Source: Allodiplogaster sudhausi (Eukaryota > Nematoda > Chromadorea > Rhabditida > Diplogasteridae). From it: a DNA stretch of 64,000 bases. The number at the start of each line of letters is the position of its first letter. Position 1 is the first letter of the stretch. The stretch is from NCBI GenBank assembly GCA_945643635.1, contig CALZFC010000067.1:1064501-1128500 (forward strand). Reading direction: 5' to 3'. This document shows positions 31,763 to 42,735 of the stretch, one piece after another. The notes under the pieces were generated by a model. The model searched no databases, was not told the DNA's origin, and worked only from the letters and a program-made list of their open reading frames with translations. The position numbers were made by a program, and so were the translations under genes.

Positions 31763-32084
31763 CAGGGGTGGCCGGCCCCCGGCCCCCGGGGCCGGGGCCG
31801 ACCCTGGGGGCCGGGGGCCGTGGATAATTGAATGAAGTTCACCCCCAGTTGAACAACATGAGACAATTTATGATGAAAAGTGCCGCGATTTATTTCGTAT
31901 ACGTTTCAGATGTACGAATTTTCTCAATTTTGGATGAATTTTTCCTCCGACGCAGAAATTTTTTAGAAAAATTTTAAGATTTGGGGCCGGGGCCTCCTTC
32001 GGGGCTGACCCCGGGGGCCGGGCCCGGGGCCGAGGCCGACCTCGGGGGCCGGGGCCGGATATTTTCGGCCCCCGGCCACCCCTG
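31763..32084. mobile_element. GC-rich hAT-like MITE
   Basis: 322 bp with terminal inverted repeats CAGGGGTGGCCGG and CCGGCCACCCCTG, flanked by an exact 8-bp direct repeat GTGCTTAC (31755-31762, 32085-32092). CAGGGGTGG-type ends plus 8-bp target duplications are the hAT pattern. The ends are long runs of GGCC and CCGGGG; the middle is AT-rich and non-coding. Confidence 0.88.
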
Positions 32085-32092
32085 GTGCTTAC

Positions 32093-32735
32093 TCGGCAGT
32101 GAAAAACCTGTAGGATCAGTATCTTAATGGCCTGTAATGGATAGACTAACAAATGTGGAAGATAAACGGGTTTCGTCAGGAAAACAGCGAGATCGAAACG
32201 AGTTCATTAGCTGATAAGCACGGATGTCTGAGCAAAAACTTTTAAAAAGTTAAAATGAAATTGTTCCGTTAGCCGAAAAGTGATAGTTATCGAAGACTGA
32301 AAAACGACGAATTCAAAAAGTGCATGGCAGCCAAATAGGATCCACCGGCTCACCACATGGAATGATTTTCTTTTTTTTTGTTTTTGTCGCAGTTTTGCAC
32401 AATTATTTCGAGATTTAGATTCCACATTTTATTCTTTTCCCTGCTTATGACAAGTTTGGATAATATTATAATGTGATTTCGTGAGTGATATTTGCGTGCT
32501 TTAAACAATTTTGAGTCGCATTATGCTCCGATTTGGCGTTGTTGCCGTGGTTGTCCACCTATTAAAAATACAGGCGAATTTCTCATGCCTAAAATGGTGC
32601 ATTGTATAAAAAAAGAAATTTTAGTCAAAATTGTGTTACCTATAGAAGCACGAAACTTAATCGTAATCTATTTGAAACTTCCTGATCATCTCTCTAAATC
32701 AAATACGCTCTCTCGCCCTTGTGTCAGGCAAAAAG
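32093..32735. other. Anonymous sequence
   Basis: The part near 32325-32385 (ggcagccaaatagga, accggctcac, tggaatgatt) is a diverged scrap of segment D3. No gene recognised. Confidence 0.4.
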
Positions 32736-33090
32736 AAAGCGAGAAAGAACAAGAGAAAGAGAGAGAAAGAGAGATCACTGCGTACGTAGAAAGAGTTTTT
32801 TTTTTTAGTTTTAAGCAATCTTTATTTTTTTTCTATACGGGGTTATTTTTTAGAGATAGGACTAGAGAAAGTATTGGTGGTCAGCTTTTGATTGCTCTTT
32901 TCATTGCGATCTTATTACTCTAAAGCGCCGTGTCGCAATTGAATCACTTTGGATTCTTCTTTTCGAAAAGATTCTTTTCTTTTCAAAACAGTTGTGGCAA
33001 AACTCGAGAAAGGATAAGAAAACGTTGATTTACTATACAATCCTGGTTACGGTCGAAGACATAAAAATCTCGCAGGGATACAGAATCCAC
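32736..33090 (+). repeat. GA tract then family A copy
   Basis: GA tract 32735-32775; family A 32880-33080 with tcattgcgatcttattactc, taaagcgccgtgtcgcaatt and ctatacaatcctggttacgg. Confidence 0.7.
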
Positions 33091-33182
33091 ATTTTCATTG
33101 CAGAGCACAACGCTATTCTTTTTTAAATCTCTTTTTTAATATACAAATTATGAGGATCGGCCACTTGTGTAGAGGGCAGGAA

Positions 33183-33515
33183 AACGAGAGAGAGAGAGAG
33201 AGAGAAAGAGAAAGAGAAAGAGAGAGAGAGAGTGAGAGAGAGAGTTAGGAATAGGGATAGGGGGAGAATGGGAGAGATAGAGAAAAAAAAGAAAGAGAGA
33301 GAGAAAGAATGAGAACTAGTGAAAGCGAGAGAGCAAAGAAAGAGTGAGAGAGAAAGACAAAGGAATTGAGAGAGAGAGATAGGACTAGAGAAAGTGTGTG
33401 TGTGTGTGTGTGAGAGAGAGGGAGAGAGAGAGAGAGAGAGTTAAGAGTGGATATAGTAAAAGTAGAGACAGGAGAGAGAGAGAGAGAGAGAGAGTTAAGA
33501 GTGGATATAGTAAAA
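33183..33515. repeat. GA tract with (TG)n and a local tandem copy
   Basis: A long purine tract with (TG)9 at about 33395-33412. gttaagagtggatatagtaa occurs at about 33442 and again at about 33493, so part of the tract has been duplicated locally. Confidence 0.9.
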
Positions 33516-33549
33516 GTGAGCGATAGCGCCATTTTTAATCTTGTTAAAA

Positions 33550-34110
33550 CGACGAAGAATGGATTGATCGGAGACAACATCGGGATCTTCTCTTTATTGC
33601 GAGAGCATAAAGCGAAAGCACCGCTTCTCTCCTACAATCATTTTCGATTGCTTCTTTTTCGAAATGGATTTTTATTTTTAAACTAGAATATGTCGGAAAT
33701 AATATGTGTAAACGAAAGAATTATGGCTTCGTGACTCGGCTCGCGGTGCTTAAAAATTTCACGGATTAATAAGGAAGAGAGGAAATAAGAGGGAGATGAG
33801 GCCGAGAGAGAATGAATAAGGGAGAGAGTTAAGGAGGATAGAGACAGAAAAGAAGAGACCAAGTATAGAGATGAATAAACAGAGAGAAGGAAAATAGGTT
33901 GATATGACAACAAACGGCCGGTGTATCGAAGAATTTAAAAGTTCGAATTCCATATACATATGCATGGCTGCCAAATCGTAACCGCTGGTTCAATACATGG
34001 AATGATATTTTTTCAACAAATTATCTATAGCATTTTCCTATGGACATTTTTGTAGAAGAAAGTTATGAAAATTTCCCTGTTTGCTGGTAGAGAGAGAGAG
34101 AGAGAGGCAG
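33550..34110. repeat. Duplicated segment D3, copy 2
   Basis: Partner of 7760-8290; ends at a short GA run (34090-34106). Confidence 0.8.
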
Positions 34111-34114
34111 AGGA

Positions 34115-34230
34115 AAAAAACACTCTTTATATGATAATCGCATTGCGATAAAGCACTTGGTGTCCGTAATCTAAAGTTGAATCATTTTCGATTTATTTTT
34201 TTCGAATTTTTTTCTTTTTCCGAATCTCTC
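34115..34230 (+). repeat. Family A 5' part
   Basis: atcgcattgcgataaagcac, gtaatctaaagttgaatcat, T-rich end with ttcgaattt. Confidence 0.65.
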
Positions 34231-34234
34231 TCAC

Positions 34235-34385
34235 CCCAGTGACCATTTACAATGTGCAAAAACGTTTACTAATCGTAAGAAATGCTCCAGATGAAGCTTC
34301 GGGCCATTTTAAATTAGAGTTGGCAACTTGCAATGCTCAGGGATTTCGCGTACCGGTGGTTCGCATTTCGACTTCACTCATATAC
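34235..34385 (+). repeat. Dispersed repeat D17, forward copy
   Basis: Partner of 12015-12210; gctccagatgaagcttcggg and taccggtggttcgcattt. Confidence 0.7.
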
Positions 34386-34499
34386 CAGTGCAGCGACCGA
34401 GCACTCCGATAGTTTCGAGACTGTGCTGGTAATTAGTGAAAATTGTTTTGCCTATATTGTTTAAATATAGTTAAAATAGAGAAGCAAAGAGTATGAGAC

Positions 34500-34740
34500 A
34501 TCATTATCTCTCTCTATCTTTTTTTTCTATCTCTCTCTTTCTCTATCTCTTTCTCTCTTTCTCTATCGCTCTCAGTCTCTCTCTTTATTTCTCTCTCTCT
34601 CTCCCTCTCTCTTTCCCTCTCTCTATCAGAGGGCGGCGGCCATCAGAGAAGCGGAGGCCGACGACGCATTGACGAAACCGCGGCAGACGACGATCTTCTT
34701 GGCACCGCGCCAAAATCACTCGAAACTTAGGGAGTGCTGC
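34500..34740. repeat. CT tract and duplicated segment D12, copy 1
   Basis: CT tract 34505-34628. Then gagggcggcggccatcagag, agaagcggaggccgacgacg and cgccaaaatcactcgaaact, which match 42270-42350, where a CT tract also precedes them. Confidence 0.75.
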
Positions 34741-34744
34741 GACC

Positions 34745-34780
34745 AGGGATGTCCAAAGCGGGCCGGGCCCGGGCCAAGAT
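34745..34780. mobile_element. Solo end of a GC-rich hAT-like element
   Basis: CAGGGATGTCCAAAGCGGGC then cgggcccgggcc; the same end is at the right side of 45290-45531 in reverse. The other end is missing and segment D3 sequence starts at once. Confidence 0.6.
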
Positions 34781-35230
34781 CATTTTTTCCGATGGAAACA
34801 GTAGGTAGAAGAAGGTTATGAAAATTTGTCTGGGACGGATTCTTCGAAGAAATTCTAATGGACGATTCGAATTGCAAGTCGCCCGACTCATTGGGCCTGA
34901 AAACATATTTTTTCTCATTACTTTTCAATTTTAATGCAATGGTATTATTTTATAATTTAAAAAATAATAAAAATTTCTATTTTCTTTTTGTTTCTTTCTT
35001 GAGGTTAACCTCGTTTTCCTTCTTACTTTTTTTGAACTCGTCCTCAAATTGTTTTCCATTTCGGGCATGGTTGTTTGAGAGAGCATGTAATCAGAGAAAC
35101 ACAAAGAGAGAGAGAGAGAGAGAGGGCGAGAGAGAAAGGGGTACAGAAAGAGAGAGTGCGCGAATTAGATAACATTCATTTTCTATTCTATTAATTTTTT
35201 TCTTTTTTTGTTCCTCTGCGAGCAGTTGTT
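34781..35230. repeat. D3 fragment, anonymous sequence, GA tract
   Basis: 34781-34860 is a third copy of the D3 right end (tagaagaaggttatgaaaat). A GA tract lies at 35103-35160. Confidence 0.6.
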
Positions 35231-35239
35231 TACCGGTAG

Positions 35240-35465
35240 ACTCCTCGGGTCGCTCCCTTTATTGTGATCTCATAAAACAAAAGCACCGTGTCTCTGCAGT
35301 CTGCACTTGAAAGATTTCGATTTCTTTTTTTTTCGAAATTGATTTTTCTTCTACTCAAAACAGAATTTTCTAAAAAAAAAAAAAGAATGTTGGAAGGATA
35401 GATTCGAGGGGAGAAAGAGATTAATATCAACATTTATATGCAATCTTGGCTACGAAAAGCAAAAC
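35240..35465 (+). repeat. Family A copy
   Basis: gtcgctccctttattgtgat, aaagcaccgtgtctctgcag, tttcgaaattgatttttctt, ttatatgcaatcttggctac. Confidence 0.75.
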
Positions 35466-35970
35466 AGTCCTGAACCTTCATGACTCTGGTCAAGTGCACG
35501 AATCGAGTACTGGAGGCAGGCAGTTTTTAAAAGCATGTGTATATCGCAATTATACTAAAAAAGTAACCGTATAGGATTTAAGAACTAATCGCCATTAATA
35601 GTTGCATTTTTTTATTTATATTTTTTTCTGGACTAGAAATTTTCATCTTAAATCCTCTACTCATCTATAGACTCTGTGTCAGCGTGGAGCTGCGAGTCGG
35701 GTGGCTTTTACACGGAGTACGGAGAATATGTCGGCATATGCCTTCTCCTCCCTTTTGAAACGGAGGAATGAACGCGGGATAATTTCGGATTCGGATTCCT
35801 TTCGAGTTTGCGTTCGAACTCGAGGAAGAAGAAGATTCCATTGAAGCTGGAATCGCAAAAATGTACAGTATTTTATAACATGAAGCGTCAACAAAACAAA
35901 AAAATCAGCACTTAACAAGGGTTTATCTTTCGAAGCCGAATGACAATGAAACCCGAGCAAAAAGAAAGTG
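35466..35970. other. No recognisable gene
   Basis: Unique. The minus strand is open for about 100 codons (35679-35990), but composition and neighbours give no support. Confidence 0.4.
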
Positions 35971-35974
35971 CATT

Positions 35975-36360
35975 TATATGCCGATCGCATCGCGCTAAAG
36001 CGCCGGGTCTCGGCACGACAATTGAATGACTTTCAATTATCTTTTTTCCTAACGGAAGTTTTTAAAAGAGAATAGTCGAGAAAAATATGTGCCTTTGACA
36101 CTCATTTTTCTCTTTCATTTCTCTTTACGAGAACGTTCTATTTTATCGAAGCCAGAATTACATAATTCCCAGATTTGTCTTTTTCCGGCGTATAATTTAT
36201 TTTGGTGCTTGTATTGGGTTCGTAAAATCCCGGTGCCCATGTCACAATCGGCCCGACGCCGTGATATATTGTTAAATTGTTACATGGTCCCGACTGTGAA
36301 GAGAGCGAACGAAAGAATGAGACTTAGAGAAAGAGTAAGAGAAAGAATGGAAGAGAGATA
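35975..36360. repeat. Family A 5' core plus anonymous sequence
   Basis: 35978-36080: gccgatcgcatcgcgctaaa, gcgccgggtctcggcacgac, aattgaatgac. 36081-36360: a plus-strand frame of 90 codons whose end is GA tract; no family recognised. Confidence 0.5.
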
Positions 36361-36494
36361 ATAGTGAGAGATGGATTATTAAATATGCAGATTCCAAAGA
36401 AGTAAAACGAAATGCCTTGCCCTTTAACATTCATATTTTTTATATGTATCTTCGAAGCTGTGAAGACGAATCAGTGAAGACGAATCGGTAAACA

Positions 36495-37240
36495 CTTCGG
36501 GGTATTGTGATCTCATAAGTTAAAACCGCCGTGTTTCTGCTCACCGCACTTGAATGATTTTGGCTGTCTTTTTCTTTTCGAAATGGATTTTTTTTCTCAA
36601 AAGAAACAATGTGGGAAGGACAGACTTGAGAGAAGAATGAGAGGGAAAATCAATTTGTATATGCAATCAATCCCGGATACGGTAGAAGACAAAAACTTCT
36701 GGTTAACAGAAACAGGAGAAAACGAAAAGAAAAAATGTGAAAATGAGCGCCAAAGGCATTCGAGAAATATTCTTTGAGGGACATGGAGAAGAAGGGAAAG
36801 AAAGAAAAAGGGGAAAGGGAATGCATGAAAAGCAGAGCGATTATAATTAATTTTTTTTATTAATAGTGCAATAGAAAAAGTGAAACAGAGAGGGAGAGAG
36901 AAGCAAACAGGCTAAGAGGCAGACAAAATGACAGAGAGAGAGAGAGAGAGCGAGAGAAAGAGAGGAGAGAGAGAAAGAGAGGAGAGAGAGAATGAGAAGA
37001 GATGAGAGAGAGACTTTCACATCGCACGCGCCCGCATCCATCGGTGCTGCTTCTTGAAAGCTATTTTTTAATACAAAATTACGAAGAAGGAAAATTGAAG
37101 ATAAAGTTGCGATTCTCCTTTTATTGTAATCGCATTACGCTAAAGCGCCGTGTTTCTGGAATCTGCAGCTGAACCATTTTTTCAATGGATTTTTTTCTTT
37201 TTCAAAAGATAAGAAGAGACAGAGATGATTTAAAAAAATA
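36495..37240. repeat. Duplicated segment D2, copy 2, with a full family A copy
   Basis: The full-length family A unit is 36500-36845 (from tattgtgatctcataag to gaaaagcagagcgattataa). Then come a GA tract (36880-37010), gcccgcatccatcggtg and a second family A 5' end (37100-37240). Partner of 4030-4890. Confidence 0.8.
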
Positions 37241-37244
37241 GATG

Positions 37245-37779
37245 GCGATGCAAAAGGCGTACAAGAAACGCTGACATGTGCACATTTCGTTTTAAAATAA
37301 GAATCATGAGAAAGTTATTTCCGGCAAAGAATCGCGCAATAAACGCAGTACAGAAAATTAGCAAAAAGAGAAGGCGAGAAAAAAGCGCGGACAGAATAAA
37401 AATAGAAAATATTACAGAAAAGCTACGCACAATCTGACTGAATTGACTGGAATGTTGACCGGAATGTTGACTGGAATGACATGCCCTCATGAAGTGATTA
37501 TTTGTCTTGTCGTGGCTATTGCTCTTGTTCCACTGATGCTCAGGGGTGTAAATAAAGCTTGAAAGTGAGGCCTTTACTTCTTTCTTAAAACGCGTCTGAC
37601 AAGTCCCTTTGCAAATGCATATTAAAGATGTAAAATTCAAATGACCTTTTTATTAAAGACTCTATTTTCCATCCAAATCGACTGATAAACAGTTAAATTT
37701 TGTAAAATTTCCCGCCGATGTACGAAACTGTAAGAGACTAGCCAACAATTTTTTTTACCATAGGTTTCAGCATCGGAGA
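37245..37779. other. Anonymous sequence with a short tandem repeat
   Basis: 37440-37480 holds an approximate 12-bp tandem (gactggaatgtt three to four times). No gene recognised. Confidence 0.45.
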
Positions 37780-38118
37780 CAGTGTGACGAATAGAGAGAG
37801 AGAGAATAATAGCAATCATAATATAACTCGAAATGTTAGATCTGAGGAAGATGATGGGAATAATATGATAGGAATATTTCTCTCCTTCTGTTCATTAACC
37901 AGTCCTCAGATTGCTTTCCATATCGTTCTCTGTCGTCCTCTCGAATCCAAGGGGGGCGACAGGAGAACAGAAGATTCCACACGAGCGAGTGATCGGGCGG
38001 CGGCCGAAGGAGACGCGAGTCGGCCAGCGGCGTCTCAAAGAGAAGACTAATAATTTCAAAGGTAATTTTTTGAATATTTTGGCGTGAAAATTATTTAAAA
38101 AAATGGTTATCTTGTTAA
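37780..38118. repeat. Duplicated segment D10, copy 2 (empty site)
   Basis: Partner of 26985-27314. It reads atcttgttaatgag at 38109-38122, that is, the left flank plus one TTAA with no element. Confidence 0.9.
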
Positions 38119-38280
38119 TGAGATCACTTAATTGTTTTTTGATATCATGAAGACAATAAGTGAAATTGTCGCAAGATGAAAACAGAGAGACCGTTTGGTT
38201 GTTTTCCAAGGAAAATATATGGTCTCCTTAATGCTCATGTATGGACTATTAGGCAAATGGCGTGCTGTCCATACCAAAAA
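38119..38280. repeat. Fragment related to segment D9
   Basis: gatgaaaacagagagaccgt and ttggttgttttccaagg match the left end of D9 (13520, 40620). Confidence 0.6.
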
Positions 38281-38318
38281 GCACTGTAGGTAAAACCCTT
38301 GGGCTTTACCTACAGTGC
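38281..38318. repeat. Hairpin with a 14-bp perfect outer stem
   Basis: GCACTGTAGGTAAA pairs with TTTACCTACAGTGC, with an inner CCC-TT-GGG. A GA tract follows at 38335. Confidence 0.9.
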
Positions 38319-38334
38319 AATAAAAGTTTGGTTT

Positions 38335-38358
38335 TTTGAGGGAGGGAGAAAGCGAGGC

Positions 38359-38407
<49 letters not shown>

Positions 38408-38560
38408 TAGAGAGAGAGAGAGAGGCGAGAGACATGAGAGGGAGAGAGAGGCAGAGAGATAGAGACAGAGAAAGAGAGAGAGAGAGATAGAGAGAGAGAG
38501 AGGTAGAGAGACAGAGGAAGAGTGTGTGTGTGTGTGAGAGAGAGAGAGGAGAGATAAGCC
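38335..38560. repeat. GA tract with (TG)n
   Basis: About 220 bases of purine repeat with a (TG)8 run at 38521-38536. Confidence 0.95.
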
Positions 38561-38754
38561 CGAATTCGAATGGCCATTACCGACATGCAATTGTGTACTA
38601 TTGACGAGAGGTTACAGAGAAAACAGAGGGACAAAAAGATTGATAGTAATCGAAAGAAAACAAAATAAAAAAGATGCGAAAAGTTTATTTAGAAGAAGAT
38701 AAACACGCATCGATTTCCTGACGTAATAAATGTTCTTTTTTTATATTAGAACTG

Positions 38755-39122
38755 CGCTGCATGCTGCAATCGGCTACCCTTCTTATTTGCTCCTTTTATT
38801 GTCGCTCGAATTACTCAAAAGCGCCGTGTCTCTGAACGCAGTTGAATCACTCTTTCGAAAGGGTGCAAATAGAATTGTAATTTTTCTTCTTCTTTTCTTG
38901 CCCATGGAAATAACGTCTCGGAAAAGAAAAGTGTAAAGAACAGGAAACGTTGAATTTCAATGAACAATCCTGGTAACGACGTTAGAAATGTGTCTTCTCG
39001 TAAGGAGAAATATAAGAGAAATTATGAGTGTCAAAAGGATATTTATTCGACAAATATGGACAAGGAAAAAAAGAGAGGGGAAGAGCGAGAGAAAGAGAGA
39101 GAGTGAGAGAGAGAGAGCGAGC

Positions 39123-39165
<43 letters not shown>

Positions 39166-39290
39166 AGCTGCCGAGAGAACGACCCCTCCCTTCATTGGCT
39201 GACTCAGACCGATTTTAAGCGAGCAGGAAGATTGCTCTCATTCTTCCCCCCATTGCTCATTTTTTTCTGGATTATTTTTTATACTTAAAT
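38755..39290 (+). repeat. Family A copy then GA tract
   Basis: Family A at 38780-38970 (ttgctccttttattgtcgct, aaagcgccgtgtctctgaac, caatcctggtaacgac). GA tract at 39070-39163. Confidence 0.7.
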
Positions 39291-39395
39291 CTTAGCGTCA
39301 TCGGCTTGTGCTCTTTTCTTGATACGGGCTGCTTCGGAATCGATCGGATAACGTCGATAAGATCAATGAAGGAGAAGATGTCCTCGCACTTTTTA
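39285..39395 (-). other. Unique patch of possible coding sequence
   Basis: On the minus strand one frame reads DIFSFIDLIDVIRSIPKQPV and continues to a TAA near 39280. A second frame reads SEAARIKKRAQADDAKI then TAA. Composition is protein-like and the patch is outside the repeats, but the acceptor is poor, several frames are open and no family is recognised. Confidence 0.2.
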
Positions 39396-39479
39396 TTAAT
39401 AATGACATGTATTTATCGTTTGTTTACAAGATAGGCGAGATAGCGTGTGAAGATCATGCTTCGATTTTCAGTACCGCTC

Positions 39480-39830
39480 AAGTAAGCAATGGTTGCAGAG
39501 CGAACCACCGGTGCGTATTTTATAGTGCTAACTAATTATAAACATAAAAATGTAAGGGAAAGCAAAATAAGAAAAAGCAAGATGAATTGTATTACAAAAA
39601 TTAATCAAATAAATTTAAGCAAAAATAATTTTTCATTGAAATAGATAGAGTGAGAGATAGAGAGAAATAGAGAGGGAGAGAAAGAGATAGAGAGAGCGAG
39701 AGAGAGAGGTGGCAAATAAAAGAATCGATAGTAAAGAAGGCGCTGGCTGTTTTCACATAACAATGTTACGCATGCATTCCCACTTTTTAAATTCTATCGT
39801 TGACAAAAGTTATAAAAATAATGTATTTGG
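39480..39830. repeat. Duplicated segment D5, copy 2
   Basis: Partner of 8835-9165, preceded (39480-39535) by the right end of D4. D4 and D5 are adjacent here as they are at 8830, so the pair was copied together. Confidence 0.88.
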
Positions 39831-39889
39831 ATTATATATAACATATTCTCTTTGGGAAGAAAAAAAAGTGCATTTAAAAGAGAAATCTA

Positions 39890-40054
39890 AAATGGTGAGT
39901 GCAGAGACACGGCGGTTAAGCGTAATACGAACGCAATAAATAGGAGTTTCGCTATATGAAAACCGATCGACGCCATTTTTTGCAAATTTCCAATCACTCG
40001 TTCTTACTCTCAGTCTTTTTCTCTCGCTCTATCTCGCCTCTCTCTCTCTCCTAA

Positions 40055-40085
<31 letters not shown>

Positions 40086-40345
40086 TCTCTCTATCGTCGC
40101 CAGAGATTTCAACGGCACGGCCCGATGGGCCGACGAGTCCAACATTCCGGCCCGCAGGCCTGTTAGGGCCAGATTCTATTGTTACCTGGTTGAATTTTAA
40201 AAAAAAATCTACCAGCGGATATTTATCACCCGGTGTCATCCGTTGGCAGTTGCCGATCATTCTGAGTGCAAATATAGCACGGCTTGAGGTGTACGTGTGA
40301 ATGTAACAAAGTGCCTGCAGATAAAACATTCTTCTATGAGTTTGG
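39890..40345. repeat. Family A core (reverse), CT tract, anonymous sequence
   Basis: 39898-39945: gtgcagagacacggcggtta, agcgtaatacgaacgcaata. CT tract 40010-40095. 40096-40345 is unique and moderately GC-rich with no gene recognised. Confidence 0.55.
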
Positions 40346-40404
40346 ATCGTGAGTATTGAGATATTGCGGATTGCCGACTTGGTGGTGGCTGGAAGGATAC
40401 AGGA

Positions 40405-40618
40405 GAGGAACGACAGAGAGAGAGAGAGACAGAGAGAGAGAGAGAGGAAAGAAGAGCGAGAGAGCAGAGAGAGATAGAGAGCAAAGAGAGAGAGAGATAA
40501 AGAGAAAGCAAAGAGAGAGAGAGATAGAGAGAGAGAGGGAGAGAGAGTGAGAGAGGGCAAAGAGAGATAGAGAGCAAAGAGAGAGAGAGAGAGAGGAAAG
40601 AGAGAGCGAGAGAAAAAA
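40405..40618. repeat. GA tract
   Basis: Purine repeat with gcaaagagagagatagagag-type units; runs into segment D9. Confidence 0.95.
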
Positions 40619-41470
40619 TGAAAACATAGAGACCGTTCGGTTGTTTTCCAAGGAAAATATATAGAAATTTTCAGAAAATTTTAGAAAATAAACTTAAAAA
40701 ATAAATTTCTCTTGGAGAAAAACGCAAGCGAGAGATAACGCAATTTTAAGGACAAACTTGACAAACTGATCGGCGAGAACGTTGCGGTGTTCTCTTTATT
40801 GCGATCGCATTATACTAAAGCGCCGGGTCTCTGTATTTCTTTTTTTCTCGAAGTGTTTTTTTTTCTTTTTGAAAAGAAAAGAGAGACAAGTGGGGAAGAA
40901 AGTAGAGCAGCGACCAAACCGAACTGGCCCACGCAGATATCTTTTTTTTCCTTCTTTTAAGTCGTTAGTCGAGTTCTTTTCTCCTCTTCTCTTTCTCCCT
41001 TCATCTCACTCCCTAGCTTTTCTTGCTTCACTCCAAAGGTTTTTTTTAGGTCAGAAAGTGCCACTTTTGCAAGCGAATACGGCAGGCAAAGGCAACTTTG
41101 ACTGAACATTTGCAACTATTAATCTTACTTTGAAAAAATATTCGCAACACAGGTTTTGATGTTTGCGAGCACTGAGCCAAACTTAATTAAAGCAAACGAC
41201 CACCTTCCATTCAAGCATCGCTCGCAATGTTGCGATGCTCCTTTCATAGCGATCGCATTTCGACAAAGCGCCGTGTCTTCTACGCACAACAATTGAAGCA
41301 CTTTCCATGCATTTCTTTATTTTCGTCAGAGAATACGTCAAAAAAGAATATTTGAACATTGTTCAAGATAACGGACTAGACTTACATAGTAAGTCAAGCT
41401 ATTAATTCGTTACATCGCTGCAGTAATATTTTTATTTAAGTAAATAAGAACGAATATTTTATATGCCAAC
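40619..41470. repeat. Duplicated segments D9 copy 2 and D7 copy 2
   Basis: Partner of 13499-14275, continuing to 41470 as the partner of 10291-10697. About 41450-41465 (tattttatatgcc) is the unoccupied counterpart of the pogo-type insertion site at 10698. Confidence 0.9.
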
Positions 41471-41564
41471 ATCCTCGTTTATCTTTAGGTTTCCTTGTTT
41501 TGTGATTATAAAAAAAAACACCTGCTCTTCAGGACCTAGCAGTTGCTTTAGTTTAGCTTCTTTT

Positions 41565-42080
41565 TTTGTAAATTCTTTGAGGGCGAAACGAGCCGGCGTA
41601 TGAAGAAAATTGAAAATAAATTAAGATACAAAGATACCTCTCCTTTCTGTTCCAATAATTTCATTCTCACAATTTATAAAGGCTTATATTTTTGTGTTTA
41701 CTTGTTGATTAAGGTTTCGGCTAGAGCAGCAACGGAAGAGTACTTGTAAAGTTATTTGGTTGTTTATTCAAAATTATGTATATAATTTCACATTATTTTT
41801 TTGCCGAGAGACCGATGCTGGCTAAAAAAAAGAACATTGTCCTTTCAAGATATCGTATCAAGACTTGATTTTTAAACGAAATTTTGTTCAAATATATAAA
41901 TAAAAGCAAGAAATTTTGCATGTCACAATTCTCTCCATTCTGTTCTTAGTTTGTTAAAGAAAACCCAGCGACAATCACGAGCTTACAACAAGAAGCCCCC
42001 TTTTAAAATTTCTTTTGTAAATGCTTTGACCTCGTAAAGCGCCGGTGCCTATAAATGTTGGGCAGAAACATAAAATACTT
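41565..42080. repeat. Two family B fragments
   Basis: 41565-41625 (ttttttgtaaattctttgag, gagccggcgtatgaag) and 42005-42075 (ttcttttgtaaatgctttga, gtaaagcgccggtgcc). Between them is anonymous AT-rich sequence. Confidence 0.6.
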
Positions 42081-42204
42081 ATTGCTAGAAAAGAATCATC
42101 AGGGAGGGCTGGTCAGTCGCGCTCGAATAAGCATGGGAAGCTGGCGAAATCCACCGACACATGAATAATTGGAAGTGTTCATTTAAAATGTACTCTTTTA
42201 TCCT

Positions 42205-42360
42205 GCATGATTTCTCTCTCTCTCTCCCTCTCTCTCTCTCTCGCTCTCTCTCTCGAAGACGCGACGGGCGAAGAGGGCGGCGGACGGCAGAGAAGCGGAG
42301 GTCGATGACGATCTTTTTGGCATCACGCCAAAATCACTCTAAACTTAGCCTCATAGAATT
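42205..42360. repeat. CT tract and duplicated segment D12, copy 2
   Basis: Partner of 34500-34740. Confidence 0.75.
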
Positions 42361-42364
42361 CGCA

Positions 42365-42735
42365 CCTTTCTTTCCTTTCTTCTCCATGTCCCTCAATCTA
42401 TTGGTCACGAATACTTTTGACACTCATTGTTAGTTTTCACATTCTTTTTCTTTTTCTTTTTCACCCTTTTCTCCTAACGAGCATATAAAAAGTCGATTTC
42501 TCCTTTTCAGATTTTTTTATAGTCTACTGTAGCCATAATTGCTTATAACAATCAAGGTTTCCTTTATTTTCTTCTTTTCTCGCGTCTTTATTTCCCGCAT
42601 TTGTCTTTTTTGTCTGCATTTGTATTCTCTGTTAAAAAACATTTAACAAATCAACACTATTCAGTTGTAGAATGCAGAGACCCGGCACATTTGCGTTGTG
42701 CGACCGCAATATAAGTTGAGCAAAAAAAGAACGCG
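42365..42735 (-). repeat. Family A copy (reverse)
   Basis: ctccatgtccctcaatctat, ttctcctaacgag, aatgcagagacccggcacat, ttgcgttgtgcgaccgcaat. Most of the unit is present. Confidence 0.7.
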
